In this document: piece by piece, positions 32,645 to 44,106 of the stretch
Layout of the letters: each line of letters opens with the position of its first letter
Position numbering within the stretch: position 1 is the stretch's first letter
Assembly (NCBI GenBank): GCA_026214975.1
Contig: CM047805.1
Coordinates: 109,983,845-110,047,844, forward strand
Direction of reading: 5' to 3'
Length of the DNA: 64,000 nucleotides
Origin: Gentiana macrophylla
Taxonomy: Eukaryota > Streptophyta > Magnoliopsida > Gentianales > Gentianaceae
The notes under the pieces: generated by a model
Told to the model about the DNA's origin: nothing
The model's input: the letters and a program-made list of their open reading frames with translations, nothing else
Databases searched by the model: none
Made by a program: the position numbers and the translations under genes

Positions 32645-33676
32645 CGCAGGCTCATTCACCCTACACACATCCTTTCGACTTTAGACACTTTTGGGGCGAT
32701 TTTGGTGCGGTTTTAGTGTAAAGTTAAACATACTTTGATCCTTGATTTCATAGTTCATATCCTTCGATTCTAAACACTTTATATAGCTTAGATTTACGTT
32801 TCAAGTTCCAAAGATTCGACTTTTGGTGGATTATTTCTTCATCCTTTTCGTGATCGATTTTCTCGCAAATTATATGGTAATGAATACTTTTTCTTTTATT
32901 TTGTTTAGCATGATTTCCATTCTTTATTCCGTTATTAGCATAATCATGAGTAGCTAATTGCATGTGTAGTTGAATTATGTGAAAGTTGAGCTAAAACCCT
33001 AAGGGGATGAGATAGGATTTGTGTAGTACGTAATATTATGTTTAAACGATTAATCCACGCCCCTAAAACCGATTATAACATCTTTGAATTAGATTGATCA
33101 CCTAGTTCATCGTCACACACATCGAACTTATAGATGCATTTTGCGTGTGAGATGTGGGATAAGGGGTTTAGGATCGTTGCGTAGATTCAGCCTAGTTGTT
33201 AGGTCCGTTTCCAATATAAAGGTTTGTCATCATTGTTCGAGCAACTCTAGAACTTAATCATGTTAGGATAATCGGTTTTCTAAAGAGAGAGTCGGTTAGC
33301 TTCACATAGGGTGGTTAGATTGAGTTGTTCGGTCTAATCACTAGAATTAGGAGTTGGCACCCGTGGATGTCGTTAAACTACATTGGATAGGTAGGTCGGT
33401 TAAGACACGCCCCTATCAACTCCTTCCAGGGGGGTAAAAGGAGCTCGTGGGATCATAGTTCGCCATACATTTTAATATCTGAAGTAAACTCGTTAGTATA
33501 ATCGTTATTTCGCATTAGTATAATACCCTCCATTATTATTTTGACTCGAATCGAGTTCTACTTCACTTTGGTACTTAGACATTACTCCTCGTGGATTCGA
33601 CCTGTGACCACTATACTCCCGTTGACCCGATACTCACGGTAAAAGAAGCGGTTAAGTATTTTGCTATCAAGAATTT

Positions 33677-33694
33677 TCACGCCGTTGCCGGGAG
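33677..33694 (+). other. N1 primer-binding site, tRNA-Asp type
   Basis: TCACGCCGTTGCCGGGAG matches the Athila primer site TGGCGCCGTTGCCGGGGA except at a few bases. It is eight bases after the LTR end. Confidence 0.78.
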
Positions 33695-33870
33695 TAACGC
33701 CTAATATCTTTTAAGTTGACCAAAGCTTGGGCTTAGGTCGCTTTTATTTCGTTTTCTTGTTGTTTCTCTTTCACGGTGAAGAGTCACACTACCTATTATT
33801 TGTGGTGGTGGTGACGAGATACCGTGAATGTGTTGTTGGTGTTTTCTAAGATCTTGCAGTTAGAGCCTAA

Positions 33871-34629
33871 ATGGATGGATTTTCCAATCAATACTACTCA
33901 CCTGAACAACAATTCCCCTACCAACCACAGGCTGCTGAACAATATTATCAACAAAAGTATGTGCCTCAAATTTCAGATCAACAACAAAGTAACCAGGGTT
34001 CTTGGGCTTATCAATGCCCTAGTGCATACCAGGATCATAATTATGGTTATTCGAGTAATGAGCCACAACATTATGAGGGTTATCGGAACCCCTGTGCTTA
34101 TCATGACTTTGGTTCTCACGCTTGGCATGTTGACAACTTTGCACCAATTCAGCCATTTGATCAGTATCCATCTTGGCAAGAAGCCTGGTACCCACCTCCA
34201 ATGAATCAAAGTCAGAATGATCAGTTTGCTCCCGTGCCACAAGAGAGCTTTACCGACAGTCAAATGGAGCTACTAGAGCGAATAAACAAGAGCATGCAAG
34301 AGCAACTGCGGGACATGCAGGAGTTCAAGATAAGTATTGACTCCACCTTAAGCAACCTTCAAGACCGGGCGGGGAAGTTGATTGACATGATGAGGACCGA
34401 GCAGAAAGAGCAGGCATGTGCAATAGAGGTGGTTAGGGATGCTGAGGTTGGCACTGAAGAAGTTGAAGTGGGGAGTGAGATTGAGGATCTAGTTTACTAT
34501 GATGAGGTGTTAGAACGAGAGATTGCGTTGGGATCACATATATTACTGTCTCCTCCTATTGCAAAATTTGAGGATGGCATGTTTAACTTTCTACCTACTA
34601 CACATCCACCCCCTGAGATGAAAAAATGA
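33871..34629 (+). CDS. N1 internal protein, Gln/Tyr-rich with coiled coil; function unknown
   Basis: A 252-residue frame starting MDGFSNQYYSPEQQ, about 180 bases after the primer-binding site, where gag would start. Residues 1-120 are rich in Gln, Tyr, Pro and aromatic residues. Residues about 131-180 look like a coiled coil (LLERINKSMQEQLRDMQEF, then LSNLQDRAGKLIDMM). Residues 190-216 are acidic. No capsid, zinc-knuckle or protease motif was seen. This fits the low-complexity protein of a non-autonomous Tat/Athila-like element, but no named family is assigned. It is uninterrupted and so possibly under constraint. A second short frame follows at 34728-34931. Confidence 0.6.
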   Translation: MDGFSNQYYSPEQQFPYQPQAAEQYYQQKYVPQISDQQQSNQGSWAYQCPSAYQDHNYGYSSNEPQHYEGYRNPCAYHDFGSHAWHVDNFAPIQPFDQYPSWQEAWYPPPMNQSQNDQFAPVPQESFTDSQMELLERINKSMQEQLRDMQEFKISIDSTLSNLQDRAGKLIDMMRTEQKEQACAIEVVRDAEVGTEEVEVGSEIEDLVYYDEVLEREIALGSHILLSPPIAKFEDGMFNFLPTTHPPPEMKK

Positions 34630-34727
34630 CGACATTGTAGTGAGATGTGTGGTGGTACCGACCATCGCTATGAGTGAGCACGAATTTTTGGTATTGAAAC
34701 GCTTTGGGATGAAGAGAGCTACAAGAT

Positions 34728-34931
34728 TTGGAGATGGAAGAGGTGCAACTTTTATCAAGCACACCTCCGTCCGAGGATGTACAAAATGATGACTTGAAAG
34801 AGTGTGCGGTGGATTCGATTGTGGTCGCCCATCATGTGGAGATCGCACTAATGAGAAGTTGGGATCGCTCACTCTACCGCCGTCAAGCGCACCTATGGAT
34901 CAAGAGCATGTTGATCACCACCTATATTTAA
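34728..34931 (+). pseudogene. N1 downstream frame fragment
   Basis: MEMEEVQLLSSTPPSED...RSWDRSLYRRQ, ending before PPDGLVILDTSVPDYFTRPP in another phase. It probably continues the preceding frame after frameshifts. Unrecognised. Confidence 0.35.
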
Positions 34932-35301
34932 GCCACCGGATGGCCTAGTGATCCTCGATACGTCCGTCCCGGATTACTTCACTCGCCCACCTTGTGATGA
35001 TAGATTCTCTTAGATCGAAGTTTTACCACCACCTGGTGCAATGTGGCTCAAAGAGGTGTGAGAAAGAGACCACATCCGCCGATGCGGATTTTAAAAGAAG
35101 AAGGATCGAGAGGCGCATACAAAGAAGATTCTCCAGCCTTGGAAGGAGGTAGCATCGAGAGCCAAGAGAGGTAAGTTTCTAGTGAATTCAATTTCTATGG
35201 TCCTCACATTGTTCTCTTTTCATAAACTATTGGTCTTCTTGAGCTTGGATTTTGGTTGATGATTCTTGATACTACTTTGTCGAATTGAAATGCTTGAATT
35301 G

Positions 35302-35401
35302 NNNNNNNNNNNNNNNNNNNNNNNNNNNNNNNNNNNNNNNNNNNNNNNNNNNNNNNNNNNNNNNNNNNNNNNNNNNNNNNNNNNNNNNNNNNNNNNNNNN
35401 N
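35302..35401. other. Assembly gap of exactly 100 N
   Basis: One hundred undetermined bases. A round number is usual for a scaffold join of unknown size. The sequences on the two sides belong to different elements (N1 and N2). Confidence 0.98.
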
Positions 35402-36483
35402 TCCAAATCATTCTGGGCGTTAGAACTTAAAGTGGTTATAGTGGTGACCCGTTTTGAGTCAGCGGTCAAAGGTGCAAACACTATATCGGTGAACTAAAGA
35501 GAAACCTTTGATTGTTAAATTTCTCGATATTTCGGATGTGGTGTTACTCGAGTCGAAGAATTTAGCGAGTTATCACCCGACTTGTTCTCCGAGGATGGCG
35601 GTAGTGATCCTTCACGAAGAAGTTCTAGGCCGGTAGTCTTTGATATGGAAGAGTTTGAAAGGGCGGCACAGTGAAGCGTCATCGAGAGGGCTCGAGAGAA
35701 TGAAGAGGTCACCATGGGAAGGTTCAAAGCGTATGTGGAGGGCTATTAAAAATTTTCCCCGTGTGTGAGATCTTTGCTGTGACCCTGCTAGCGATCGAAA
35801 CTTACCGCAGGTAGTGGTGGCGGAAAAAGTCAAATCTTTGATCCGGTGAGCTTAAACGTATCGAGCTAACGACATTAACCAAAGCGCTCTTGGAGGCATC
35901 CTAGATATCACTTATTATATTAGCTAGGTTACATTCATTTATTAGTGTTTTATTTATTTAAGTTTTAGTTTGATTAAGTTTTAGTGACTAAGTTTTTCTA
36001 TTTATATGCATCGGTTAGTGTGCTTTTAGATATGGATTACGGAGTTCTTCTGAGAGTTCCCCCTCGTTAGTCGGATCGCAGATCACATTAGATGATGGAC
36101 CGGGAACACTTATAGTTCTTCATGTAGATTTTGGACATTGCTTTTCTCAGGTTAAGACCATCGCGTGCGTTATCATAGTTCCACCTTGTTCGGGAGGCGG
36201 CGATTTCCACGCCCGAGGAGTTACGAGGAGGCCATAGGGGCGCCCACACGATCCTTGCGATCCTATCTTGTGGTTTTGGCTTTAGTCTGAAATGGTGAGC
36301 ATTCGGAGAGAGGTGTTGAGGGTAGGTGGTGAAGATTGGTGTTTGCGAGGATGAGTACGACTTTCCTCGGCTATCGACATGCTTGGCGTCTCATTAAGCT
36401 TAGTGGATTGGGATGAAATCTCACGCTTGATTAGTGATTTCTTAGTTAGTTTTGCTTCGTCGAGAGCCCGACATAAAAGCGGA
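35402..36483 (+). other. N2 internal sequence without a recognised gene
   Basis: Only short broken frames were found. The stretch precedes the conserved post-pol motif, but no RT or integrase was recognised, so N2 may be non-autonomous or its pol may be lost. Confidence 0.4.
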
Positions 36484-36505
36484 AGCGCTAGGTGGGAGGC
36501 AACCC
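36484..36505 (+). other. Conserved motif AGCGCT...GGGAGGCAACCC in N2
   Basis: Same motif as on the minus strand at 7155-7175 of the Athila element, four and five bases between the two halves. It marks the region before the 3' genes. Confidence 0.6.
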
Positions 36506-36669
36506 ATTGCTTTGTTTGTGTTTGTTTTATCTTCAAGTTCTTTTAAGTTCGTTGCGTTTCCGTATTGTACTTTTGAATTTGAGATTATCGATAATAAAAG
36601 TTTCGCATTTGGTTGTTTTATATGATAATTTTATAATATAAAAAAGAAGACAATTTTGCATTTTTCATT

Positions 36670-36871
36670 GGGCGCCCGTTCATGAAGATGAGCGCCCGTC
36701 CGGACTCTTTGTTTTATGGGCGTTCGTCCAATATAGTGGGCGCCCGTCTACAAAAGTTCCTCCTATCACTGTATTCAAAAATGCCCGTGGGCGGCGTGCG
36801 GATTTGTGGGCGCCCGTCCGATTCATCTGATTACTTAGTGAGCGCCCGTCCGTAAGGATGGGCGGCGTCCA
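36670..36871. repeat. N2 palindrome cluster GGRCGNNCGYCC, eight copies in four pairs
   Basis: Copies start near 36670, 36690, 36718, 36738, 36789, 36808, 36840 and 36860. Pair spacings are 20, 20, 19 and 20. The typical word is GGGCGCCCGTCC. It ends nine bases before a TATATATA. Confidence 0.82.
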
Positions 36872-36879
36872 CTCGAGCC

Positions 36880-36887
36880 TATATATA
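36880..36887 (+). promoter_or_regulatory. Possible internal TATA box of N2
   Basis: TATATATA followed by CCC, between the palindrome cluster and the env-position frame. The same order, cluster then TATA box, occurs in the N2 LTR. Confidence 0.45.
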
Positions 36888-37434
36888 CCCATTCTGGCGT
36901 GAACCCTCATTTCCTTGCGATTTTCAAAAGTGAAACCGACTTTCCCCCTTACCAAGACCTAAAATCTTCGTTTACGAACCAAATTTGGCGGTTCTTGTTG
37001 CAAAGAGCGGTCTTTGCACCCTCTTTTCATTTATCAGTCCATTTCCTCCAACAATCAACGAGATTTGAAAAATCAAAGTTTATTCGATCTGACCATTTTG
37101 ACAAAAAGTCGGCATTTTGGTGGCCAATCTTAGTGTTTACGGGCTTCTAATCTGTTCAATCATCATCCTCTCATAGCGTTGGGTAAGTCTATAGCAACTT
37201 TTCGTTTCCATTCAAGTTTTTGTGAGTTCGATCTTGGCTCGACTCATTTTCTTGAATATGCACTCATCTTGTTCTATTTTCTGTTTGTTGCCGCTTTTCT
37301 TCCCGCGTACGGTTGTGATGATGATGTGGTGCATTTTGTGGTGGTTGTTGGTGGTATGCTTTGTTTGAAATCGATTTGGACGATAAGCGGGTAACCATTT
37401 GTGTGAATGGTTTAGTTTAGTTATAAGTTTGACA

Positions 37435-38514
37435 ATGGTGCGTAAGAAGGAGATTTTGAAACGTTATGGTAAAGGGTTGGCCCGGGAGAAAGGTAAGCGG
37501 CAGCGTCTCGAGTTTGATCCATCCCGGGTGGACCCTATGAGGCGTAGTCTTCCGAGATCAACCGCTAGAGACGTCTCAACAAGCTAGAACCAATTTACGG
37601 GATGATTCTTCCTCCGATTACGATCACGAGGATGATGATCTTTGTCCCACCTGAGTAGGATGTCTCGAGGTACTCGGGGTGGTAAATCTTCTAGAGTGAG
37701 GTTAGTGCGAGGATGTCGTTGGGGAGAGGTGAAAGCAGGCTACACATGCACCCTAAGAAGAAAGCTAAGAATGTTGCCCCTCTTTCTATGCCCGTCGATT
37801 CGTAAATCCACGAGCTCATGAGTGCCTACAGATAAGGATTATGTGACTAGGAAGTATGATCTTTGTGAGAGAGGTCAAGACACAACAAGTTGATCCCGCC
37901 ATTGAAGATATTAAAGGCTCGGAAATGGGATGATTCTTTGAAAATTCCCTCCTACCCGGTCAATGATTCTATAGTGAGAGAGTTCTATGCGAATTGTTGC
38001 GAGGCGGATTTGGATGGCGGTTTTGTGATGGTTCGAGGTATCAAAGTTCTTTTTCCGCCAAGGTGATCAACCGGAAATATAAGTTGCCGGCGTTTAGCGG
38101 CTGGATTACAAGGAGGAGATCGCTTGGCGGCAAAATGAGGAGGTAAGGATCCGATGGAGGAAGCTGCGATTACTGCGTTTGTCGGATGTGGCATGGGTGT
38201 TGAGACCGAATGGTGATAGGAAGGAGTTAATCACCACGACTTGGACCGAGGATTGGAGAGTCTTTGTCGGTTTATCGAGTCGATTGATTCCTAAGAATAA
38301 TCTCACACATTTTATATCGGTGATCTTGGGATGTTGTATGCATTGGTTTGGGTTGAATGTTGATGTCGGGCAAGCTTTGTTTGATGACATTTTGGCGAAC
38401 CGAAGGTATCTACCGGAGTTTGATAGTGCCCATTTGATACATCGAGTTATGTTTGGATCTTTTGGGGTTCTTGAGTATACATCGGACCATGAAGGCGAAG
38501 AAGTTACCCCCTGA
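37435..38514 (+). pseudogene. N2 env-position protein (Transposase_32-like), frameshifted
   Basis: Starts MVRKKEILKRYGKGLAREKG at 37435, a basic N-terminus like that of the Athila env-position protein 1. After breaks it reads PVNDSIVREFYANCCEA then FVMVRGIKVLFPP (37949-38065). From 38179 it reads WRVFVGLSSRLIPKNNLTHF, then LNVDVGQALFDDI and FDSAHLIHRVM. These are the successive parts of the plant retrotransposon Transposase_32 domain. The pieces are in different phases, so it is inactive as sequenced. Function unknown. Confidence 0.72.
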
Positions 38515-38599
38515 TTCGTAGAGAGAGAAGTTTGTTCCCGTTTGAGCTGGTTCCACCTCGACACCGCCTCGAGCTTGATTCTTTCTGGATTATCTTCTT

Positions 38600-40373
38600 C
38601 CGAGATTACTCGGCATAGTATGGCTCATAGTTTGAGGCGATGTTGAGTGATATCGGGATGGCCAAGATAATATCTTGTCGGTTTTGGAATGTATAGTTGA
38701 TGGAAGGAAACCGGCGATAGAAGGGTATTCAATGCAAGTAATATGGATTATGTCTTCTCCGAAGCGAGATAGAGCGGGTGATAGCTGAGGTGGTCAAGAT
38801 GGAGGAGAAGCCAGTCGATGATGATGAGGCTCAGGTGGACCAGCGGACTGCGAGTTCCTGCGATAGCGGTGGGCGTCCACTTGCTCTGTTTACGGCCGGA
38901 CCTACCACCGATTGCATCTACGGTGATGTCCGTCTTGAGATCCTTCTCCGGTGGTGATACTCCGACTCGGGGCTGCCTTGATTTATTATTTTTATGTATC
39001 TATCTTTACGGTTGTTGTTGCACTTTTGATACGTTTCATTCGATGTGGTACGTACTATACATTTGCTACCTTACGATTTCGTTCTTTGACTTGTGTGGCA
39101 TATTTATCGATGACATTTTCTGTTTATTCCGTTTTGATTTATTATCTCTCTGCCGTATTATACCCGTTTTCCCCGAGTTTCTGTTTTTCGAGTTTTGCGC
39201 GATAGTTTATGTCGAGATCCGATTGGGTTAGCTTTGGCTCGGTTTTTTTCGCTTTTTGCGGCGTTGGCCTTTTCATGCTCGGCGACCAGCGGCTCGGTTT
39301 TCCGCGCAATTTAGCTAAGTTCTTATCTTTTTTACTTTATCTGCATAACATGAGGACATGTTGCATTTTTAAAAGTAATGGGGAGGATAGTTCGATTTGT
39401 ACTATCTCGTATCGTTTGTTTATCGTTAGATTGTTTGTTATGCAAAATGAGCATAATTTTTCGACACTTTTGTTTTGTTTTGTCGAGTAGGCAATTCAAT
39501 TTGAAGTTCGTTGTTTTATAGTCATCTATCGCGATATTTCATGTACTTGATAAGTTAGTTGCTTCACGACCTTTATTTTTCACGAGCCATAGTTAATGAT
39601 GAGCTATTTTTATAAAGTTATACCCGTTTTGGATTAGTAGTTTTTGATTATCTCATAAGTCATGTGCTTAGTGCTACATTATATATCGTGAGACTTATGA
39701 TAGTTTGTATTTAGTTCCGTAGTATGTTATCTTTGTGAATATCAAAAGTTTGAATGTGATAAGTAACACGGGGCTAATGTCAATTAAAGGATAAGTTAAT
39801 AGTTGATTAAAAGGGTGTGTCGGAAGCTAGTCGATGATTTGAGTGAGGTAGGGTATACCCACGTATGTCCTATTCCACTATGATGACCAGAGCTCACAGC
39901 AGTTAGAAAAAAGGCTGCCTTATGATTAGATGCACGGTGGGGATTATCTCGAAATGTCTGATACGCTATGAGGGCAATAAAGCTTCTAATGTGTGTTTAA
40001 AAAAGTGAATGAATTCAATCAATTTAAGATATGTTATGAAATGAATGAGACTAAGTTATCGTCTATCTTATCCCCAGTATAAACTGAAAGATATGATGTA
40101 GGGATTATCCTCTGAGTATTTCAGAAGGGTCCTAGGTATATTCGATCATTCTTTTCGGGATATGTCACGTTTGTAGGGTACATCTTATGAGTGTCATTTA
40201 TTACTATTCTACGAGGGGTATTAGCTAGTTTTACTTTGAGTTTTTCAAGTTTGGATTTAGTGGAAGTTTTCTATGGCTATACACACACCGGTGAACCTCT
40301 AAGTTATTGAATGTATGTTATATCTGTTTAGATGCTGTTTTCCTCTCTAGAGCCTAATTTTTAGTTTTGTTTT
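38600..40373 (+). other. N2 3' untranslated region
   Basis: No supported gene. Hydrophobic open frames at 38818-39231 and 38951-39205 are T-rich sequence read as protein. The region leads to the polypurine tract. Confidence 0.5.
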
Positions 40374-40407
40374 GCTCGGAATGAGCAAAAGCTAAGTGTG
40401 GGGAAGT
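40374..40407 (+). other. N2 polypurine tract with conserved upstream motif
   Basis: GCTCGGAATGAGCAAAAGC, then TAAGTGTGGGGAAGT directly before the LTR start TGTTAAGG. It matches the arrangement at 1634-1669 in the Athila element. Confidence 0.82.
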
Positions 40408-41862
40408 TGTTAAGGGTGCAAATCTATGAATTATAAGGATATATTTTACGATGTTTCCCTACATATTGTGTAATTTGCATAATAATTGGTCTTTATATTG
40501 AAATATTGAGCAAGCGGTATTTTTAATGACTTAATCGCAATATCAATATATTTATGTGATTTCATGGTTAAATTATGATTATTTGAATATTATTACTGAT
40601 TTGCGATGTTTTCCATGTATGTTATAGGTATGATTATTGTGCTCAAATGATGATCAAAGGATTAAAATTCGAGCTAAGTGTTTTAAAGAAAGAGATAATG
40701 ATCAAGTGGAAGAGGAAAAGAGATAAACATGTGAAAATCGCATTAGACTCAACACTGAGCGGGCGTTCACAAAATCAAGCAGCGTTCGGATGGTCGATTT
40801 CAATACTGAAGTCTTGAGGCGCTTGATGAATGGCGGTCACTTGGCGTCCAAGCATTATGGGCGGGCGTCCGGAAGAGTGGGCGGCGTCGGATTGCCGACT
40901 TCTCGCCACCGCCTCGATTTCTATAAATAGCGGCGTGTTTCACATCCATAATAGAAATTGAACCTAAATTTCTAGGCGGCTTTGGCTGCGATTTTACACT
41001 TTACTTCGGTTTTATGCAACTTTAAATTCGATCAAAGTAGGTTAGTTTTATGTTATTTTTACGCTTTTAGGTTCTTTGAGGATGCTCGGAGGCTAGAACC
41101 TCCTTCAAGCGAGAATTGTGAAGCCGTCGGCGGTGAATTGATCTATTTATTTAGACTTTTATTGTGAGTATTTACTACGGTTGTTTCTTATCTATGCATA
41201 TTCTTGTTTTAACGCAATTATATTGGAAGATATGTTGTATGCTTGATATGTTAATGTTTGATGGAAATCTTGAATAGCATAGATCACCATAGATAAGAAT
41301 AGTTCATTAGATTTACATTACTTGGAAGTTAGTAAGTCTAAAAACTAGATCGTTAACGTAAAAGTTGACACCTTTGATCTTTTAACGTGTTAATTTAGTA
41401 TTGGAAGATACTAGGTTAATAGATGGATTGCCCAAGGAATTAGGAGTTCATGTTTAGGTAAGGTGAATCACAACCTAAGTAAATACCACGTAAAATCGAG
41501 ACAATAGATCAATGCATGTTGATAGGTGGATCAATCCTCGTTTGTCTTTTATAAACTTGATTTACAATCCTCATAGCTTAGTTTAGATTAGTTAATCTAT
41601 TTTCCTGCACTCTTAGTTTATTTTTATCGCTTTCAATCTCTCCTAGCATTGGATTAATCTCCTCTGTCTAGTTATTTTCTGCACATTTGTTTGGTTAGTA
41701 ATCGTGACAATAGTTAGTTAAAAACAAAAGCTAGGGTTAACATCGTCTAGTTCCCGTAAGATCGACCGGCATAGCCTCCATTACTACTGATCCTTATACT
41801 TAAGGTTAACGGTTTATAAATATTTATTACTTGTTTATTCGCATTAGATAAATGGGATGACA
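40408..41862 (+). repeat. 3' LTR of N2
   Basis: About 1455 bases, TGTTAAGG to GATGACA. It contains palindromes at about 40757-40890, of which at least the last pair is 20 bases apart, and TATAAATA at 40922-40929. The putative right end falls exactly where homology to the Athila element (6763 onward) starts, so N2 appears inserted in the second Athila copy, with GTGAC as the likely target-site bases. Confidence 0.7.
40922..40929 (+). promoter_or_regulatory. TATA box of N2 LTR
   Basis: TATAAATA about 30 bases after the last palindrome of the LTR cluster. Confidence 0.65.
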
Positions 41863-42001
41863 GTGACAAAGGGAGAAATTTGTGGAGTGGTGGAAGAAAA
41901 GCGAAGAAAAATGGGAATAGAAAGTGGTGATTTCGAGTGATATGGGAGTTATGGAGGGGAGAGAAGAGAAAAAAAAAACCATTTTTATTCAAAAGCGCCC
42001 C

Positions 42002-42161
42002 CTTCACGCACGTCAAGATCTAATGGCGTGGTCAAGCCCTAGATAACACCCAATGGCGCCACGCCAAAGGCACTCTGCCTTACGCCAACAAATCCCAAAC
42101 TCTCTGTGTATGTCTACAAAGTGATGGTTGGCGTGGGTCAATGAGCCTTGGCGTGAGTCAA
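42002..42161. repeat. Palindrome cluster, copy 2 (pol-env spacer)
   Basis: Equivalent of 6904-7061. The last pair is unchanged. Earlier ones show base losses, for example ATGGCGTGGTCAA. Confidence 0.7.
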
Positions 42162-42483
42162 GTGACTCCTTGCCAAACAAATAATCCAATAAAAATGCTA
42201 AGGTTCACCAAACTTGTCAAAATAATCCACAAATAACTACAATTATCACAAAGCGGGTTGCCTCCCGGGGCTATTGTTGTTTTACGTCATTGGCTCGATG
42301 AGATTATACGGTAGAGATGATGGAATTATATAGATTTTCAAATTGGGACACTACTACAATTATTCAATTAAGCACGTAGCAAATAAGCACATAAGCCACC
42401 CAAAAGATAATGCTTAAAAGATAAATTGAAAGATAGTACCCGTGGTGTGCTATGTTTCTGATCTTTAGCTAGACTATACAAGT

Positions 42484-44106
42484 TTTCAATCCAATCCAGG
42501 GGTCTTCAGGTACAACACCTCTTCCTCTCGCGGTGTTTCCTCTCCTCGATAAAATGCTTAATCGATGACCATTAGCTCTGAATGTCGTTTTTCCATCACT
42601 TAGCTCAAGCTGCACGATTTATACACCCTCGTAACAATGAATGGACCTGTCCACCTCGATCTAAGTTTGCATGGAAACAATCTCAAACGTGAGTTATACA
42701 AGAGCACTTTATCATTTACACGGAACTCTCCATCAAAGATCTTCCGGTCATGAAATGACTTAGTTCGTTCCTTGTAAATTTGGGCGTTCTCATATGCATC
42801 AAGCGAAACTCATCAAGCTCGGTGAGTTGGAGCAACCTATAGTCACCAACAAGCTGGGGTCAAAGTTAAGAAACTTTATAGCCCAATAAGCTCGGTGCTC
42901 AATTCAACGGCCAAATGACAAGACTTGCGAAACTAATCTATATGGTGAACATCGAATAGGTGTTTTTAAAGCGGTCTGGTAGGCCCAAAGTGCATCGTCA
43001 AGCTTCACCGACCAATTCTTACGGTTAGTGTCACCGTCTTTTCAATAATCCGTTTTACCTCACGGTTTGACACTTCAACTTTGTCCACTTGTTTGTGGGT
43101 GATACGGTGTGCCGACTTTGTGTCTTACACCGTAACTCTCAGAAGTTTAGTAAATGAGTCGATTGCAAAAGTGTGAGCCACGATCACTAATGATAGCTCG
43201 GGAGTGCCAAAGCGAGTAAAAATATTTTTCGTTAAGAATTTTAGCACTAGCGTAGAATCATTAGTGGGGTAAGCATGTGCTTCAACCCATTTAGAGACAT
43301 GTCGACCATTACTAAAATGAATTTATTACCGAATGAGGAGGAATGGGGCCATGAAGTCGATGCCCCAAACATCAAATATTTCACACTCCAAGATCGGTTG
43401 GAGGGGCATTTCATACCTCTTAGACACATTTCCCCACTTTTGGCATGCAACACAAGATTGTGAAAAATGATGTGCATCTTTGTAAAGAGTAGGCCAATAA
43501 AATCCGCATTGCAAAACTTTGTATGCCGTCTTCCATCCTCCATGATGGCCTCGGTGTCTTGACCATGGCAAAGGAGAGTATGCTTGAGATTTCATTATCG
43601 GAGCGCATTTTCTTATGATACCATCCGAACACCTTGAAAAAGGTTCGGTCTTTCCCAATAATAAAATTTCAAATCGTGAAAGAATTTCTTCTTCTTTTGC
43701 CATGTCAATTCGGTGGAACATACTCACATGAAAAATAATTCACAATGTTGGCAAACCATGGTGAGCTCTCCTTGGTTTCAAACTAGCATGAATAAGTTGC
43801 ATTGTTGGGGAGCATCCACCATCATGAGTTGTTCTTCGAGGAAATAATCATCGATCTCTTTTAGTTTTCCATCATCTTCAATGAAATCAACCGGCTTAAG
43901 TGATCCGCCACGACATTCTCGCTACCCTTTTTGTCTTTGATCTCAATATCGAATTCTTGGAGTAGGAGAATCCATCTAAGCAATCTCGGTTTAGCATCTT
44001 TCTTGTTCAACAAATATTTCAAAGCGCATGGTCGGTATAGACAATGACCTTGGAACCGACAAGATAAGATCTAAATTTGTCGAGGCGAATACTATGGCGA
44101 GTAACT
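42484..44106 (-). pseudogene. Athila integrase/RNase H remnant, copy 2
   Basis: Alignable to 7387-9027 throughout but with many one-base deletions. Recognisable pieces are [15 protein letters not shown] with CVACQKWGN and GIDFMAPF at 43326-43727. At the RNase H junction it has GAG where copy 1 has the TAG stop. Confidence 0.8.

Larger units (their letters stand above)
31990..33669 (+). repeat. 5' LTR of Tat/Athila-like element N1
   Basis: The right end is set by ...GCTATCA followed by the primer-binding site. The left end is approximate, where decayed SIRE gag stops. It contains a GC-rich motif cluster at about 32326-32602, TATAAATA at 32637-32644 and, near the end, a GTGGATTCGACC segment typical of LTR ends of this group. 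A further short frame at 32281-32502 is not a gene. Confidence 0.72.

Noticed and set aside
35220..35497. Open frames across the N run
   Set aside because: They consist mainly of undetermined residues.
38818..39231. Membrane protein of 137 residues
   Set aside because: The hydrophobic translation comes from T-rich noncoding sequence in the N2 3' region. It has no start context and no conservation that can be seen.
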